Made by a program: the position numbers and the translations under genes | The notes under the pieces: generated by a model | The model's database searches: none | Told to the model about the DNA's origin: nothing | What the model saw: only the letters and a program-made list of their open reading frames with translations | Part shown: in pieces, positions 47,921 through 55,607 of the stretch | Position numbering within the stretch: the stretch's first letter is position 1 | How the letters are laid out: every line of letters begins with the position of its first letter | NCBI GenBank assembly: GCA_903897785.1 | Contig: CAIUCZ010000017.1 | Coordinates: forward strand, 1 to 55,607 | Source: Candidatus Falkowiibacteriota bacterium | GTDB lineage: Bacteria; Patescibacteriota; Patescibacteriia; Patescibacteriales; Patescibacteriaceae | Length of the DNA stretch: 55,607 bases | Reading direction: 5' to 3'

Positions 47921-50659
47921 CTATTTCAGTCTTTGATTAATTTTGTTTAACTCCTCCTGCCACTTCATTAATTTTTCTTTTTCGATAGCCACAATTTTTT
48001 CCGGCGCGTTATTGATAAATTCTTCGTTGTCTAGCTTTGCCGCCAGCTGCGCAATAATTTTTTCCAAATTTATTTTTTCTTTTCGTAAACGTGCCGTTTC
48101 TTTTTCCTGAATTAACACTTGGCTCGCCGAAGCTTCTAGCGAAGACGGCAACAATAAATAAATTTCACAACCGGCCGCAGCCGCAAAAATACTGTTGTCG
48201 ATTTTCGCGCCGCTCTTTTTAATCTCGATTGATTTTAAGTTGGTGCGCAGACTCATTAACAAAACCTTCTGGCTTTCCAATAATTCAACTTTATCGCCCG
48301 CATAAATTACTGCCTCTAATTTTATCGCCGGCGCAATTTTATTTTCCGAGCGTATCTGTCGAATAGCTACCACGATTTCTTTTATCACCTCAAAGTCATC
48401 GCCATGTTTTTGACTTTTAACTTTGAACTTTGAACTTTTAACTTTCTCCGGCCACGGCTCAACCAACAACAATTTCGTCTCCCCCAGTGCTTGCCACAGC
48501 ACCTGCGTAATGAACGGCATAAACGACTGCCAGACAATCAATAGTTCTTGCAATAATTTTTTCAAGACCGCCGGCGTGCCCGCATTCTTTTGAAATTTCG
48601 TCGCTTCCAGATACCAATCGGCCACTTCGTTGATGGTAAAATCTTTCAGCAACTCGCCGGCCGCGCCAAATTCATATTCATCAAGCAAAGTCGTTACCGT
48701 GTTTTTCACTGTCTGCCAGCGCGACAAAATCCAAGCATCCGACATGGTTAAATTGTTTTCGTCAACTTCGCCCACCGTAGCTTTAGCGGAGGCCGGGTCT
48801 TTGACTTCAGCGGTTTGATCTAAAATAAAGCGCGCCATGTTCCATAACTTGTTGACGAAGTTGCGCGCCATCGCCACCTTGTCTTCAGAAAATCTGGTGT
48901 CATTGCCCGGTGTATTGCCGATCAACAAAGACAAGCGCGTCGCATCGGCGCCGTAAAGTTTAATCATGTCTGACGGATCGATCCCGTTGCCTTTGGACTT
49001 GCTCATCTTCTTGCCCTGCTTATCCAGCACCATGCCATGCAAATAAACTTTGGCAAACGGGATTTCGCCCAAAGCATAATAACTCATCATCACCATGCGC
49101 GAAATCCAAAGCGTAATAAGCTCGTAGCCGGTTTCCATCATTTGCGTTGGCTGAAACTTTTTTAAATCGCTCTCGCTCATAGTGGAAAAAGTCCACATGC
49201 CGCTGGAAAACCAAGTATCCAAAGTATCCGTGTCATGAATCCAGCCTTCACCCTCCGGCGCTGCCTTACCAACATAAATCTCTTCAACCTCGTCGTCAGA
49301 CGAGCTCCCTAATTTTTCATTTTTAATTTTTAACCTGCCTGCCGGCGAGGCAGGTTTTTCATTTTTTTTATACCAAACCGGAATCTCATGCCCAAACCAA
49401 ATCTGCCGCGAAATGCACCAGTCTTTCAAATTACTCATCCAGTCTTCATATTTTTTAACAAATCGTTCGGGCAAAAATTCTATCTTATGTTGTGTCGCCG
49501 CCTCGAGCGCCAAAGTCTTGAGCGATTTGTTTTGTAAACGCGCCAGCGGTTTATCAACAGCCACAAACCATTGTTTTGACGGCAACGGTTCAATCGCCGT
49601 GCCGCAACGATAGCAAACGCTCAAATTATTTTGCATGTCTTCAGTGCTAATCATCAAGCCCCGCTTTTCCAGTTCCGCCACAATCGCCTCGCGCGCCGCC
49701 AATGTGGTCATACCGGAAAATTCACCAAAGCCCGCCCGGATTTTGGCGTCCTCGTTAACTACTTTAACCAACGGTAAATCATTGGCTTGCGCCATTTGCC
49801 AATCGACAAACGAATGCGCCGGCGTGACACCCAAAGCGCCCGTGCCGAACTCCATTTCCACGTTGCGATCGGCAATAATTCTTAATTTTAAAGTTGTGCC
49901 GCAAAAATCAACCACAAATTCTTGGCCGATATATTTTTTATAACGCACATCCTTGGGATTAACCGCCACCGCCGTGTCACCCAATTTTGTTTCCGGCCGC
50001 GTTGTCGAAATCTCGATCGGAAAATTCGCATCGTATTTAAAAGTATAAAGTTTGGCCGCTTGCTCTTCGTGCTCCACTTCGTCATCAGCCAAAGTGGATT
50101 GACAGCGCGGGCACCAATTAATCACCCGCTCGCCGCGATAAATCAAACCGTCTTGATACATCCTGATAAACATTTCGCTCACCGCCGCCTTGCGCGGTTC
50201 GTCTAACGTAAACGCCAAACGGCTCCAATCCAAACTCGAACCCATTTTTTTGGTTTGTTCCAAAATGGTCGCTTGTGTTTCCTTAACAAAAAGATTAACG
50301 CGTTTTAAAAATTCCGGCCGGCCCAGAGTTTGACGGGTTTTACCTTCTTCTTTTAGAATCTTTTTTTCCACGACCGTCTGCGTGGCAATCGCCGCATGAT
50401 CGGTGCCGGGCAGCCACAAAGTTCTAAAACCCTGCTGGCGTTTGTAGCGAATAAACAAATCTTGAATCGCGAGCATGGCCGCGTGGCCGACGTGCAATTT
50501 GTCAGTGATGTTCGGCGGCGGCAGAATAATTGTGTAATTAGGAGCAGACTCGGGTAAATCCAGCCTATCCGGATTAAATAAGCCGGAATCAAGCCAAGTT
50601 TGATAGACCCGGTCTTCAAAATCTGCACTGTTATAAGTTTTTGCTAATTCTTGCGTCAT
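47921..50659 (-). CDS. valS: Valyl-tRNA synthetase
   Basis: Attaches valine to tRNA-Val and edits threonine. The 912-residue product shows PPPNITDKLHVGHAAML (HIGH as HVGH), the LPGTDHAAIATQ segment, TTRPETKLGDTAVAV in the editing domain, GKKMSKSKGNGIDP (KMSKS), and a C-terminal coiled-coil arm (RLRKEKINLEKIIAQLAAKL). Four in-frame stretches look repeat-derived: 48120-48150, 48411-48445, 48771-48801 and 49310-49370. The last contains the palindrome AACCTGCCTGCCGGCGAGGC also found between genes near 26145-26165. All would be extra loops relative to the compact family core. Confidence 0.96.
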   Translation of the reverse strand: MTQELAKTYNSADFEDRVYQTWLDSGLFNPDRLDLPESAPNYTIILPPPNITDKLHVGHAAMLAIQDLFIRYKRQQGFRTLWLPGTDHAAIATQTVVEKKILKEEGKTRQTLGRPEFLKRVNLFVKETQATILEQTKKMGSSLDWSRLAFTLDEPRKAAVSEMFIRMYQDGLIYRGERVINWCPRCQSTLADDEVEHEEQAAKLYTFKYDANFPIEISTTRPETKLGDTAVAVNPKDVRYKKYIGQEFVVDFCGTTLKLRIIADRNVEMEFGTGALGVTPAHSFVDWQMAQANDLPLVKVVNEDAKIRAGFGEFSGMTTLAAREAIVAELEKRGLMISTEDMQNNLSVCYRCGTAIEPLPSKQWFVAVDKPLARLQNKSLKTLALEAATQHKIEFLPERFVKKYEDWMSNLKDWCISRQIWFGHEIPVWYKKNEKPASPAGRLKIKNEKLGSSSDDEVEEIYVGKAAPEGEGWIHDTDTLDTWFSSGMWTFSTMSESDLKKFQPTQMMETGYELITLWISRMVMMSYYALGEIPFAKVYLHGMVLDKQGKKMSKSKGNGIDPSDMIKLYGADATRLSLLIGNTPGNDTRFSEDKVAMARNFVNKLWNMARFILDQTAEVKDPASAKATVGEVDENNLTMSDAWILSRWQTVKNTVTTLLDEYEFGAAGELLKDFTINEVADWYLEATKFQKNAGTPAVLKKLLQELLIVWQSFMPFITQVLWQALGETKLLLVEPWPEKVKSSKFKVKSQKHGDDFEVIKEIVVAIRQIRSENKIAPAIKLEAVIYAGDKVELLESQKVLLMSLRTNLKSIEIKKSGAKIDNSIFAAAAGCEIYLLLPSSLEASASQVLIQEKETARLRKEKINLEKIIAQLAAKLDNEEFINNAPEKIVAIEKEKLMKWQEELNKINQRLK
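49310..49370. repeat. Repeat with CCTGCCTGCCGGCGAGGCAGG core inside valS
   Basis: An in-frame copy, encoding KPASPAGRLKIKNEK, of the same unit (with TTTTTAATTTTTAA flanks) that is intergenic at 26140-26188. Confidence 0.85.
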
Positions 50660-50709
50660 AAACGATATTTTTATAACCCAAGCTTATCAAAAGCCAGATT
50701 TTTTGGCAA

Positions 50710-50738
50710 TTGACAAAAGACTAAAGAAACAGTATGAT
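50710..50738 (+). promoter_or_regulatory. Consensus promoter of the 157-residue gene
   Basis: TTGACA (50710-50715), a 17-base spacer, TATGAT (50733-50738), about 54 bases before the ATG. Confidence 0.8.
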
Positions 50739-50791
50739 ACAAGCAATGGATCTTTAAAAATCAATTTTATCATTAACCGCGGGAGTTTAAT

Positions 50792-51265
50792 ATGCAAGAC
50801 AAAGAATTGCAACATTGGGTCGAGGTTTTTATCGCCAAACAACCGAACTTAAACACAGAACAACAATCAGTCCTCATCGAGTTGGCCGAAATGGCCGAGG
50901 ATTTTAACAACTTTATTAAAAAATGCAAAAAAAGCGACAGTTTGACTTTAAAGCTATTCACGCGCGAAATTCGCTGTTCGTTGGTCGACAGATACCTCAA
51001 AGACTTGAGGCGGTTGCCGCTCAATGAACTATTCAAGTATGTTCAACGTTTTTCACACGATCCCAACTGGGGGCCGCAAACCAGAAAAGCTCTGGAAGAA
51101 AGAATTGATAAACTGACCAAAGGCGAGCTAAAAAAACTAAGGAAAATCGCCAAAAATGACAATAAAATCGTCGAGCACGTTGATTTGCAACTGTCCGGCT
51201 TCAAAAAATCCAAAGTCGTTTTTATGGACATTTGTTCTAATTTCCTCGGCTCTCTTGCCCGTTAA
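50792..51265 (+). CDS. Hypothetical helical protein
   Basis: I do not recognise this 157-residue protein. It is predominantly helical and charged, with no signal peptide or membrane helix. Features visible are a Lys/Cys-containing segment near 45-62 and a Trp in HDPNWGPQTRKALEE. A weak Shine-Dalgarno (GGGAG) lies seven bases before the ATG. It has its own strong promoter and a clear terminator, so it is a regulated, single-gene unit that faces away from valS. That is consistent with a small regulatory or nucleic-acid-binding protein, but nothing decides it. Confidence 0.7.
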   Translation: MQDKELQHWVEVFIAKQPNLNTEQQSVLIELAEMAEDFNNFIKKCKKSDSLTLKLFTREIRCSLVDRYLKDLRRLPLNELFKYVQRFSHDPNWGPQTRKALEERIDKLTKGELKKLRKIAKNDNKIVEHVDLQLSGFKKSKVVFMDICSNFLGSLAR

Positions 51266-51281
51266 TAATCTCAAACCAACC

Positions 51282-51313
51282 AAGCCTGATCTTTATAGTC
51301 AGGCTTATTTTTT
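51282..51313 (+). terminator. Terminator of the 157-residue gene
   Basis: Eight-base perfect stem AAGCCTGA/TCAGGCTT (51282-51306) followed by six T. GACTAACG units lie downstream at 51345-51373. Confidence 0.85.
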
Positions 51314-51445
51314 GTCTAATTTTTACCTAGAATTAACCATTTTCTGACTAACGACTAACGACTAACGACTTTCTACCGCCCTTCCCTTGCCAAATTCAAA
51401 TCATTATGTTAATCTCAACCATATTGATAAATAGCCTTATTTTTT

Positions 51446-51718
51446 ATGAAAGAAAAGATTCACCCCCAGTACAATTCCGAGTCCAAGGTCAGCTGCGCTT
51501 GCGGCAATACCTTTGTCACCGGTTCCACAATGCCCGAGGTTAAAACCGAGCTTTGTTCTGCTTGCCATCCTTTTTATACCGGCAAACAAAAATTAGTTGA
51601 CACCGCCCGCCGCGTCGAGAAGTTTCAAATCAAAACGACCAAGGTCAAAGCCGACTTGGTGAGCAAGAAAGTAAAACGCGCCGCCAAAGAAGCCAAAAAG
51701 ACCGACAAAAATTCTTAG
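51446..51718 (+). CDS. rpmE: 50S ribosomal protein L31
   Basis: The 90-residue product is the zinc-binding type of L31: Cys17, Cys19, Cys37 and Cys40 in SCACGNTF and [15 protein letters not shown]. It bridges the two ribosomal subunits at the central protuberance. The C-terminal 25 residues are very Lys-rich and longer than in most homologues. Terminator at 51733-51764; prfA and prmC follow on the same strand, an order (rpmE-prfA-prmC) known from other bacteria. Confidence 0.95.
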   Translation: MKEKIHPQYNSESKVSCACGNTFVTGSTMPEVKTELCSACHPFYTGKQKLVDTARRVEKFQIKTTKVKADLVSKKVKRAAKEAKKTDKNS

Positions 51719-51732
51719 CTATTATTTCAAAA

Positions 51733-51764
51733 ACAGTTGTCGCTGTTGCGGTGGCTGTTTTTTT
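51733..51764 (+). terminator. Terminator after rpmE
   Basis: An 11-base stem with several G-U pairs (51733-51758, arms starting ACAG and ending CTGT) followed by a run of T. Confidence 0.7.
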
Positions 51765-51776
51765 GATACAATAATT

Positions 51777-51870
51777 ACTACAAATACAAATTTTTACAAA
51801 TATACAAATCCTAAGCCCACCGTTCATCGGTTTTGATATTTGTATATTTGTAAAAATTTGTATTTGTAGT
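51777..51870. repeat. Perfect 33-base inverted repeat upstream of prfA
   Basis: Arms 51777-51809 and 51838-51870 are exact reverse complements made of ACAAATA-type units, with a 28-base spacer. The right arm ends 15 bases before the prfA start. Confidence 0.95.
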
Positions 51871-51885
51871 CATTAAATTTAATTT

Positions 51886-52929
51886 ATGTACAACGATATA
51901 AAGGAACAATTCGAGGCCTTAGAAAAGCAAATGATGGACCCGGCGATACTTAATAACGCTACTAAGCTGGCGGCCATCGGCAAACAATATGCCGAAAGCA
52001 AAAATATTGTTAGCCTGATTACCGAGCTGGAAAAAGCGCAGGAAGAAATCAAACAGCATCAGCAAATCATCAAAGAAAAACCCGATCAAGAATTGGTTGA
52101 TTTGGCTATGGCCGAATTACCGGAATTAGAGGCGCAGGCCGCTCGCTTGAGTGAAGAAATTGAAACCGAATTGCATCCGGCCAATCCGCTGGACAAGAAA
52201 GAAGCGATCATGGAAATTCGCGCCGGCGCCGGTGGCGATGAAGCGGCTTTGTTTGCCGCGGAATTATTTCGCATGTATAGCAACTATGCGGCAAAAAATA
52301 AATGGAAAATTGAAGTAGTTGATTCCAGCCAAAACGGCTTGGGCGGATTTAAAGAAATAATTTTTGAAGTCCACGGCCGCGGCGCTTACGGCCAATTAAA
52401 ATATGAAGCCGGTACCCAGCGCGTCCAGCGCGTACCGGAAACGGAAAAAGCCGGCCGCGTCCACACCAGCACTGTCACCGTCGTTGTTTTGCCGGAAGCC
52501 GAAGAAGTCGACTTGGTGATCAACCCGGCCGATTTACGCATTGATACTTTTTGTTCTTCGGGGCCCGGCGGCCAGTCGGTCAACACCACCTACAGCGCCA
52601 TTAGGATTTTGCATCTCCCGACCGGCATGATTGTTTCTTGCCAAGATCAAAAGTCCCAACATCAAAACAAAGAAAAAGCTTTGCAGGTTTTGCGCTCTAG
52701 ATTACTCGCTCGTGCCGAAGAAGAACGCCGCAACAAAGCCGCGGTTGAACGCAAAGAGCAAGTCGGCGGCGGCGATCGCTCGGACAAAATTCGCACTTAC
52801 AACTTTCCCCAAGATCGCATTACCGATCATCGCATCGGCCTATCTTTGCATTCGATTAAAAATGTCATGGAGGGCGAACTCGATGAACTGATTGCGGCTT
52901 TGAAGAAAGATTTGAGCCAACAATACTAA
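51886..52929 (+). CDS. prfA: Peptide chain release factor 1
   Basis: RF1 reads UAA and UAG and hydrolyses peptidyl-tRNA. The 347-residue product has GAGGDEA near 114-120, the codon-reading tripeptide P-x-T as PET at 184-186 (RF1 type, not the SPF of RF2), and the catalytic GGQ at 228-230 in SSGPGGQSVNTTYSAIR. The Gln is the target of PrmC, encoded next. The start has an AT-rich leader with no Shine-Dalgarno sequence. Confidence 0.96.
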   Translation: MYNDIKEQFEALEKQMMDPAILNNATKLAAIGKQYAESKNIVSLITELEKAQEEIKQHQQIIKEKPDQELVDLAMAELPELEAQAARLSEEIETELHPANPLDKKEAIMEIRAGAGGDEAALFAAELFRMYSNYAAKNKWKIEVVDSSQNGLGGFKEIIFEVHGRGAYGQLKYEAGTQRVQRVPETEKAGRVHTSTVTVVVLPEAEEVDLVINPADLRIDTFCSSGPGGQSVNTTYSAIRILHLPTGMIVSCQDQKSQHQNKEKALQVLRSRLLARAEEERRNKAAVERKEQVGGGDRSDKIRTYNFPQDRITDHRIGLSLHSIKNVMEGELDELIAALKKDLSQQY

Positions 52930-52938
52930 AATCAAGAT

Positions 52939-53042
52939 GTCATTCCCGGCCGGAGCGCAGCGGAGGGGAAGGGAACCTAGGATTAATTAGCAAAAACTGG
53001 GTCCCCTTCACCCTCGGCCTCTAGGCCTCGGCCGGGGATGAC
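52939..53042. repeat. REP-like palindrome between prfA and prmC
   Basis: Bounded by GTCATTCCCGGCC and GGCCGGGGATGAC, with GGTCCCC and GGGGAAGGG-type inner arms. It ends nine bases before the prmC start. Confidence 0.85.
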
Positions 53043-53050
53043 ACAAAAAA

Positions 53051-53965
53051 ATGACTATCGAAGAACTCCTCCAATCTGCCTCTATTCCAAAAAATATCTC
53101 CCCCAACCCCGCCTTGGACGCAATTTTATTGTTGGCAAAAGTCACAAAAAAATCCAAAGAATTTATTCTCGCCCACCCGGAAAAAAAATTAACCGCTAAC
53201 CAAACAAAAACTTTTCAAAAATTGATTGCTCGCCGTCAAAAATCTGAACCCATGGCTTACTTGCTGGGTGAACAAGAATTTTATGGCCTGGCGTTTAAAG
53301 TGTCTCCGGCCGTGCTTATTCCCCGTCCTGAAACCGAGCTTATCGTTGATGAGATAATCAACACAGAAAAAAATCCAAATTCCAAATTCCAAATTCCAAA
53401 TTCCAGCATTATTGATGTCGGTACCGGCTCTGGTTGTATTATTATTAGTCTGGCCAAGCTACTGGCTGACAAAAATATTAAATTTTTTGGTTTAGATATC
53501 TCACCAAAGGCTTTAACTATCGCCAAAACTAATGCGAAAAAAATACTGGATACCGGCATACGCCGGCATGACCCAGTGGTAAAGTTTGTCAAAAGCGATT
53601 TGCTCAAAGCACTAGTGAGCCCGACTAACGACTTACGACTAACGACTAACGACTCCACGGTTATTATCGCCAACCTGCCCTATCTCACCGCCGCTCAAAT
53701 CAAAAACTCCCCTTCCATCAAATACGAACCGCGCTTGGCTTTGGCCGGCGGCCGTGATGGTTTGGTTTTATATAAAAAATTGTTAGAGCAAATTGCGGAA
53801 ATAAAAAAAACAAAGCCACAAACAAGTTTCACTGTTTATCTAGAAATCGATCCGCGCCAGACAAAATTAATCAGCGCCATGATTAAAAAAATCTTGCCCG
53901 CGGGCAAGATTGAGATTAAAAAAGATTTGAGCGGAAAAAATCGGCTGGTGATTATTGATCTATAA
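53051..53965 (+). CDS. prmC: Release factor glutamine methyltransferase PrmC
   Basis: PrmC (HemK) N5-methylates the Gln of the GGQ motif in release factors. The 304-residue product has a helical N-terminal domain, IPRPETELIVDEI, SAM motif IDVGTGSGCIIISLAK, LDISPKAL, and the catalytic tetrapeptide as NLPY instead of the usual NPPY. Three pieces are repeat-derived and in frame: 53367-53406 (NPNSKFQIPNSS), 53547-53572 (TGIRRHD, half of a REP palindrome) and 53621-53654 (SPTNDLRLTTNDST). The last two fall between the SAM-binding motifs and the NLPY. Whether NLPY and these insertions leave it active is open. Confidence 0.93.
   Translation: MTIEELLQSASIPKNISPNPALDAILLLAKVTKKSKEFILAHPEKKLTANQTKTFQKLIARRQKSEPMAYLLGEQEFYGLAFKVSPAVLIPRPETELIVDEIINTEKNPNSKFQIPNSSIIDVGTGSGCIIISLAKLLADKNIKFFGLDISPKALTIAKTNAKKILDTGIRRHDPVVKFVKSDLLKALVSPTNDLRLTTNDSTVIIANLPYLTAAQIKNSPSIKYEPRLALAGGRDGLVLYKKLLEQIAEIKKTKPQTSFTVYLEIDPRQTKLISAMIKKILPAGKIEIKKDLSGKNRLVIIDL
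53547..53572. repeat. REP half-palindrome inside prmC
   Basis: GGATACCGGCATACGCCGGC followed by ATGAC, the same words as the right arm of the repeat at 41694-41764, read in frame. Confidence 0.85.
53621..53654. repeat. GACTAACG tandem inside prmC
   Basis: Units gactaac, gacttac, gactaac, gactaac and gactcc, read in a different frame from the copies in ileS and femABX (here TNDLRLTTND). Confidence 0.85.
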
Positions 53966-53976
53966 AACCCCAAAAG

Positions 53977-54000
53977 ATTCCCGCATTCGCGGGAACGACG
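53977..54000. repeat. Short REP-type hairpin
   Basis: ATTCCCGCATTCGCGGGAACGAC, a shortened relative of 39053-39120. The following 54000-54110 holds loose units of the ATTCGCATTTTTCGC and ATTCGTAGATTCGCG type and no gene. Confidence 0.6.
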
Positions 54001-54116
54001 TGCTATTATTTTTATAGACTATTCGCATTTTTCGCGGTGCTATTCGCGGTATTCGCACCTGTCCTCCGCGTAGGGGGATGCAATTCGTAGATTCGCGTTA
54101 CATTACGCCCTTGAAT

Positions 54117-55217
54117 TTAAGTACGCGCTCTACTTATCACACTCTGGCACACCCCCATCATCATCAGATTGGCAATGACCGAACTGCCGCCATACGAAAT
54201 CAAAGGCAAAGCGATGCCGACCACCGGCACCAAGCCCATATTCATACCGATGTTGATAAACATTTCCAAAAATATCAGCGCCGCACAGCCGCTGACAAAA
54301 AAAGCGCCAAAATCATCTTTGACGCGCGCCAGTCCCAAAGTTAAACGATAAAGCATGACGCCAAAAAAAGACAAGATCAAGGCCACGCCGATAAAGCCCA
54401 ATTCTTCAGCCACGACGGAAAAAATAAAATCAGTTTTAGCTTCAGGCAAAAATTTCAATTGCGACTGCGACCCGAACGACAAACCCTTGCCATAAAGCCC
54501 GCCGGCGCCAATGGCGATCATCGCCTGATTGACGTTATATGACTGGCTGATGCTTTTGGCTTGCGGATTCCAAAATGTCAAAATTCGCTCTTTTTGATAA
54601 GGTTTAAAGAACAAAAACCACAAAGGCAAAATTAAAATTAAAGTTCCTCCCAGCAAAAACAATAAATAGCGCCGCGGCAAACCGGCCAACAGCACCATGA
54701 ATAACCAGATAAAAACCAAAATCACGGCCGAACCAAAATCCGGCTGAATCATCACCAGCAAAACCAAAGGCGCGGCAATCGCCCCGGAGATGAGCAAACG
54801 CCGGAGCGGATTGTGCGCGTCGCCGGACTCGGAAAAATACTTGGCCAAAGAGAGCAATAAAACCAGTTTGACAAACTCCACCGGCTGAATGCCAAAACCA
54901 AACAAACCGAGCCAGCCTTTGGTGCCGTTGATGGTTTGGCCGGCAAACAACACGATAATCAACGCCACCGCCACCGCCAAATAAAAATAATTAACAAAAC
55001 CGTAAAGCCGGTGATAATCCAGCCACGCCAAATAAAACAAACAACCCAACCCCAAAGCGGCAAACAACAGTTGGTGATTAAAATTAGTCAGGTCTTTAAC
55101 CTCGCCGGCCAAGCCGATACTATAAATTTCCACCAAACCAAAAAACAGCAGTAAGCCTGCCATTAAATTTATTAACCAATCGGTTGATCTTAGCTTTTGC
55201 CACCAACGACCGAGCAT
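54117..55217 (-). CDS. rodA: SEDS peptidoglycan polymerase RodA
   Basis: SEDS-family glycosyltransferase that polymerises lipid II for lateral wall growth with a class B PBP. The 366-residue product has about ten membrane helices. Family marks are the QPVEFVKL helix, MIQPDFGSAVI, a periplasmic loop with WNPQAKS, the LPEAKTDFIFSVVAEELGF signature, and the closing MGLVPVVGIALPLISYGGSS. These fit RodA rather than FtsW (short ends, no long cytoplasmic tail). A lysis-prone wall-building set (Mur ligase, FemABX, RodA) is thus spread over this window. No PBP gene is visible beside it. Confidence 0.92.
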   Translation of the reverse strand: MLGRWWQKLRSTDWLINLMAGLLLFFGLVEIYSIGLAGEVKDLTNFNHQLLFAALGLGCLFYLAWLDYHRLYGFVNYFYLAVAVALIIVLFAGQTINGTKGWLGLFGFGIQPVEFVKLVLLLSLAKYFSESGDAHNPLRRLLISGAIAAPLVLLVMIQPDFGSAVILVFIWLFMVLLAGLPRRYLLFLLGGTLILILPLWFLFFKPYQKERILTFWNPQAKSISQSYNVNQAMIAIGAGGLYGKGLSFGSQSQLKFLPEAKTDFIFSVVAEELGFIGVALILSFFGVMLYRLTLGLARVKDDFGAFFVSGCAALIFLEMFINIGMNMGLVPVVGIALPLISYGGSSVIANLMMMGVCQSVISRART

Positions 55218-55257
55218 GTAATCCTGGTATTATAAATTTTAAATTATTCGTTTTTTA

Positions 55258-55345
55258 GTTGGTAGTTTGTAGTGGGTAGTTGGTAGAAAATTATCTACAA
55301 ATTACTAATCACTAACCACAAACTAATTTGTGATTAGTAAAAAAT
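55258..55345. repeat. GTTGGTAGTTTGTAG/CTACAAATTAC-type inverted repeat region
   Basis: Units of AGTTGGTAG and TAGTTTGTAG face CTACAAATTACTAATCAC and ACCACAAACTAATTTG. It fills the gap between rodA and the next gene. Confidence 0.65.
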
Positions 55346-55355
55346 TTACTACGAA

Positions 55356-55607
55356 CTAGTTTGATGGTAAATTTGGCGTTTGAATGTAAGAATTGCTATT
55401 CAAAAGATCAATATTGGGCAGTATATCAATCTTGCCGACGCTTGGCAAATTGCCCGGCCAGCCCAAATTGACTTGTTTTTTGTCGCCCGACAAAAGTTTG
55501 TCGATGGTATAATTATTAAAACTGACCGGCACACCGGACAGATCATAAAGAATCAGCAAAAACTGCGGCTGGTAGTAATTATAAGCGGTTTGATTGGTAA
55601 TAATAAA
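55356..55607 (-). CDS. End of an unknown surface-type protein
   Basis: The frame is open to the window edge, so only the last 83 residues are seen; an internal TTG (55559) is not the start. The visible part is strand-rich (LLILYDLSGVPVSFNNYTID, GDKKQVNLGWPGN, then a Pro/Asn-rich end). It resembles the FxLYD-type beta domains found outside the membrane in CPR and Firmicutes proteins, where an I-L-Y-D motif is followed by a W-P strand. Not enough is present to name a function. Confidence 0.55.
   Translation of the reverse strand, partial: FIITNQTAYNYYQPQFLLILYDLSGVPVSFNNYTIDKLLSGDKKQVNLGWPGNLPSVGKIDILPNIDLLNSNSYIQTPNLPSN

Overview
This 55.6 kb window reads as a chromosomal segment of a Candidate Phyla Radiation (Patescibacteria) bacterium. 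The clues are many short hypothetical membrane proteins, a giant cysteine-rich secreted protein beside VirB4/PrgI/TraC-like genes, short housekeeping genes, mostly Shine-Dalgarno-free AT-rich leaders, and very many dispersed short repeats. UGA is used as a stop (leuS ends in TGA), so the UGA-glycine code of Gracilibacteria/Absconditabacteria is excluded. No 16S rRNA gene is present, so the lineage is inferred.

Layout. 1-303: end of a methyltransferase gene. 451-20109, minus strand: a long gene train with the reading order Ca-binding TSP3-type membrane protein, 2,626-residue Cys-rich secreted protein, small membrane protein, VirB6-like protein with a large charged tail, two cytoplasmic proteins sharing an N-terminal domain, PrgI/VirB3-like protein, TraC-like protein, VirB4 ATPase, a possible VirB8-like protein, and ComF. 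20196-25149: rsmA, leuS, a GxxExxY protein flanked by inverted repeats, and xth. 25310-28754, plus strand: DsbA-like oxidoreductase, a VirB2-like membrane protein with a Cys-rich exodomain, and a VirB2-like/lytic transglycosylase fusion. 29081-37215: rpoC, MazG-like gene, rpoB. 37777-38907: Nudix hydrolase, a tRNA-like gene with a possible small RNA, and a DUF378 protein. 39192-44163: Mur ligase, FemABX, ruvA, DUF2207 protein. 44166-50659: ileS, a nuclease-like gene, valS. 50792-53965, plus strand: hypothetical gene, rpmE, prfA, prmC. 54117-55607: rodA and the end of an unknown surface protein.

Together the two secretion loci could supply the cell-envelope parts of a minimal type IV secretion-like machine: VirB1 activity, VirB2, VirB3, VirB4, VirB6 and perhaps VirB8. 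They also carry a giant disulfide-rich surface protein and an oxidase able to fold it. No relaxase, coupling protein or VirB11 is visible and comF closes the train, so DNA uptake or cell attachment is at least as likely as conjugation.

The other striking property is repeat invasion. Short palindromes and tandem GACTAACG-type units sit at nearly every gene boundary. They also lie, in frame, inside leuS, ileS, valS, rpoC, prmC and the femABX gene. Three intergenic regions have the promoter, helix and terminator signature of unannotated RNAs (37398-37671 minus, 38584-38647 minus, 47274-47412 plus). The best is a roughly 140-nt RNA closed by a 23-position helix and overlapping the 3' end of a nuclease-like gene.
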